From assembly GCF_015223435.1 (NCBI RefSeq), contig NZ_VHKO01000007.1, positions 55,356 through 119,355 on the forward strand: DNA of 64,000 nucleotides. The letters run 5' to 3'. The notes under the pieces were generated by a model. That model was not told the origin of the DNA and did not search any database. It saw only the letters and a program-made list of their open reading frames with translations. Source of the stretch: Vibrio hibernica (GTDB lineage Bacteria > Pseudomonadota > Gammaproteobacteria > Enterobacterales > Vibrionaceae). A program made the translations under genes and the position numbers. Below are positions 63,178 to 64,000 of the stretch, piece after piece (positions within the stretch are counted from its first letter, which is position 1; every line of letters begins with the position of its first letter).

Positions 63178-63900
63178 TTACTTCTCGGCTAGACCTTTAG
63201 AATGCAGATAGTCTTTAATAAATGGACGAGACTCTTTGCTTAAACGACTAGCAATATGATCCGACCATGAGCCGCTTTTTTGATTACTGCCGCGAGTTTG
63301 GTAATAGTGGCTCGTTTGTTGATCATATTCTGCAATATCATCAGCGGAAAGAGGCTGATAACTATTTTGGTGCACCATCACTTTTTGTGGTAGACGCGGT
63401 TTAATTTGTGGATCTTGAGCCGGATGACCTAAGCACATGCCAAACATGACCGCGCAGTATTGTGGCAAGCCTAATAGCTCATCGACCTCTTTCGGTGAAT
63501 TACGTAAGCCGCCAATATACACACCACCTAAACCAAGTGATTCAGCCGCAAGTAATGTATTTTGTGCCATGATTCCCGCATCTATCGCCCCAATTAAGGT
63601 TAATTCGGTAAATTCTGGCTTAACTTCATTTGATAGCTGAAAGTGACGTTGATAATCAATACAAAATACCAAAAACTCAGCAGCGTTTTCCACATAGCCT
63701 TGCCCTCCGGCAAACTCAGCTAATGCTTTTCTTTTAACTGGATCGGTAACGCGAATGATGGAAGTTGTTTGTAAAAAACTCGATGAGGACGCTGAAATAC
63801 CTGCCGCTAAAATCGCCTCCAATTGCTCATTAGTTATAGCCTCTGGAGTAAATGAGCGAATCGAACGATGCGCCATCATGGTATCAATTACGGTATTCAT
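63178..63900 (-). CDS. nfsA: Oxygen-insensitive NADPH nitroreductase
   Basis: FMN flavoenzyme that reduces nitroaromatics, quinones and other compounds in two-electron steps. The 240-residue protein (same as E. coli) has the FMN-binding HRSIRSFT (about 11), SSSFLQTTS (about 38) and GLGGVYIGGLR (about 128) motifs and the FGMCLGHPAQDP stretch. AAGG lies upstream of the ATG. Convergent with yfhL. Confidence 0.95.
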   Translation of the reverse strand: MNTVIDTMMAHRSIRSFTPEAITNEQLEAILAAGISASSSSFLQTTSIIRVTDPVKRKALAEFAGGQGYVENAAEFLVFCIDYQRHFQLSNEVKPEFTELTLIGAIDAGIMAQNTLLAAESLGLGGVYIGGLRNSPKEVDELLGLPQYCAVMFGMCLGHPAQDPQIKPRLPQKVMVHQNSYQPLSADDIAEYDQQTSHYYQTRGSNQKSGSWSDHIASRLSKESRPFIKDYLHSKGLAEK

Positions 63901-63942
63901 TATTATTCCTTACAAAATATTTAGATTACGAGAATCTTACCA

Positions 63943-63966
63943 TATTCAGATATTCAGATATTCAGA
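63943..63966. repeat. Three-copy 8-base tandem repeat upstream of nfsA
   Basis: ATATTCAG occurs three times in a row, about 40 bases upstream of the nfsA start, where slippage could alter promoter spacing. It may be chance. Confidence 0.7.
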
Positions 63967-64000
63967 TCACGCTAAATCTTAAGTAAAGAAACTAAAAACG

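Overview
The window reads as one contiguous stretch of chromosome I of a Vibrionaceae bacterium: low G+C, Gram-negative gene content, and a housekeeping gene order (guaA-guaB, xseA, der-bamB-yfgM-hisS-ispG-rodZ-pilW-rlmN, ndk, pepB, isc operon, trmJ, suhB, secF-secD-yajC-tgt-queA, oxyR/peroxiredoxin, cutC, phoU-pst-phoRB, rdgC, trhP) that matches what I remember of the Vibrio cholerae large chromosome. Species cannot be named from the sequence alone. I saw no tRNA or rRNA gene, no CRISPR array, no insertion sequence and no prophage.

Layout. 1-4764: cytochrome bo3 quinol oxidase operon cyoABCDE on the minus strand, cyoE cut by the window edge. 4765-5474: AT-rich non-coding upstream region. 5475-8746: polar amino-acid ABC transporter operon. 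8900-11916: glutathione-dependent formaldehyde detoxification (frmA-like dehydrogenase and S-formylglutathione hydrolase) with a divergent LysR regulator. 11913-12755: single-domain voltage-gated cation channel with an unusual acidic selectivity filter. 12756-18258: accessory segment with an MFS exporter and divergent AraC regulator, a LysR regulator and divergent exported metallo-beta-lactamase-fold hydrolase, and the decayed remains of another LysR gene. 18259-21520: guaBA with a PurR-like site. 21879-33361: xseA, then the long minus-strand der...ndk block. 33433-41669: pepB, the iscRSUA-hscBA-fdx-iscX Fe-S assembly operon with IscR operators, and trmJ. 41865-48472: suhB, then the queA-tgt-yajC-secD-secF operon. 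48718-51330: oxyR divergent from a 2-Cys peroxiredoxin, then cutC. 51375-60044: phoB-phoR-pstS-pstC-pstA-pstB-phoU with a Pho box. 60238-63900: rdgC, trhP with an adjoining ferredoxin, and nfsA.

Most genes are ordinary core metabolism: respiration, GMP synthesis, isoprenoid and tRNA/rRNA modification, outer-membrane assembly, Fe-S biogenesis, protein export, peroxide defence and phosphate uptake. The parts that deserve a second look are the ion channel whose filter carries two of the three acidic substitutions used to turn a bacterial sodium channel into a calcium channel, the regulator/exporter/hydrolase segment with its LysR relic beside guaA, the enlarged extracytoplasmic parts of PstC and PstA with short tandem repeats in and beside pstC, and several unassigned inverted repeats (cyo upstream region, guaB-guaA spacer, trhP leader). 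I did not find a convincing wholly new multi-gene system.
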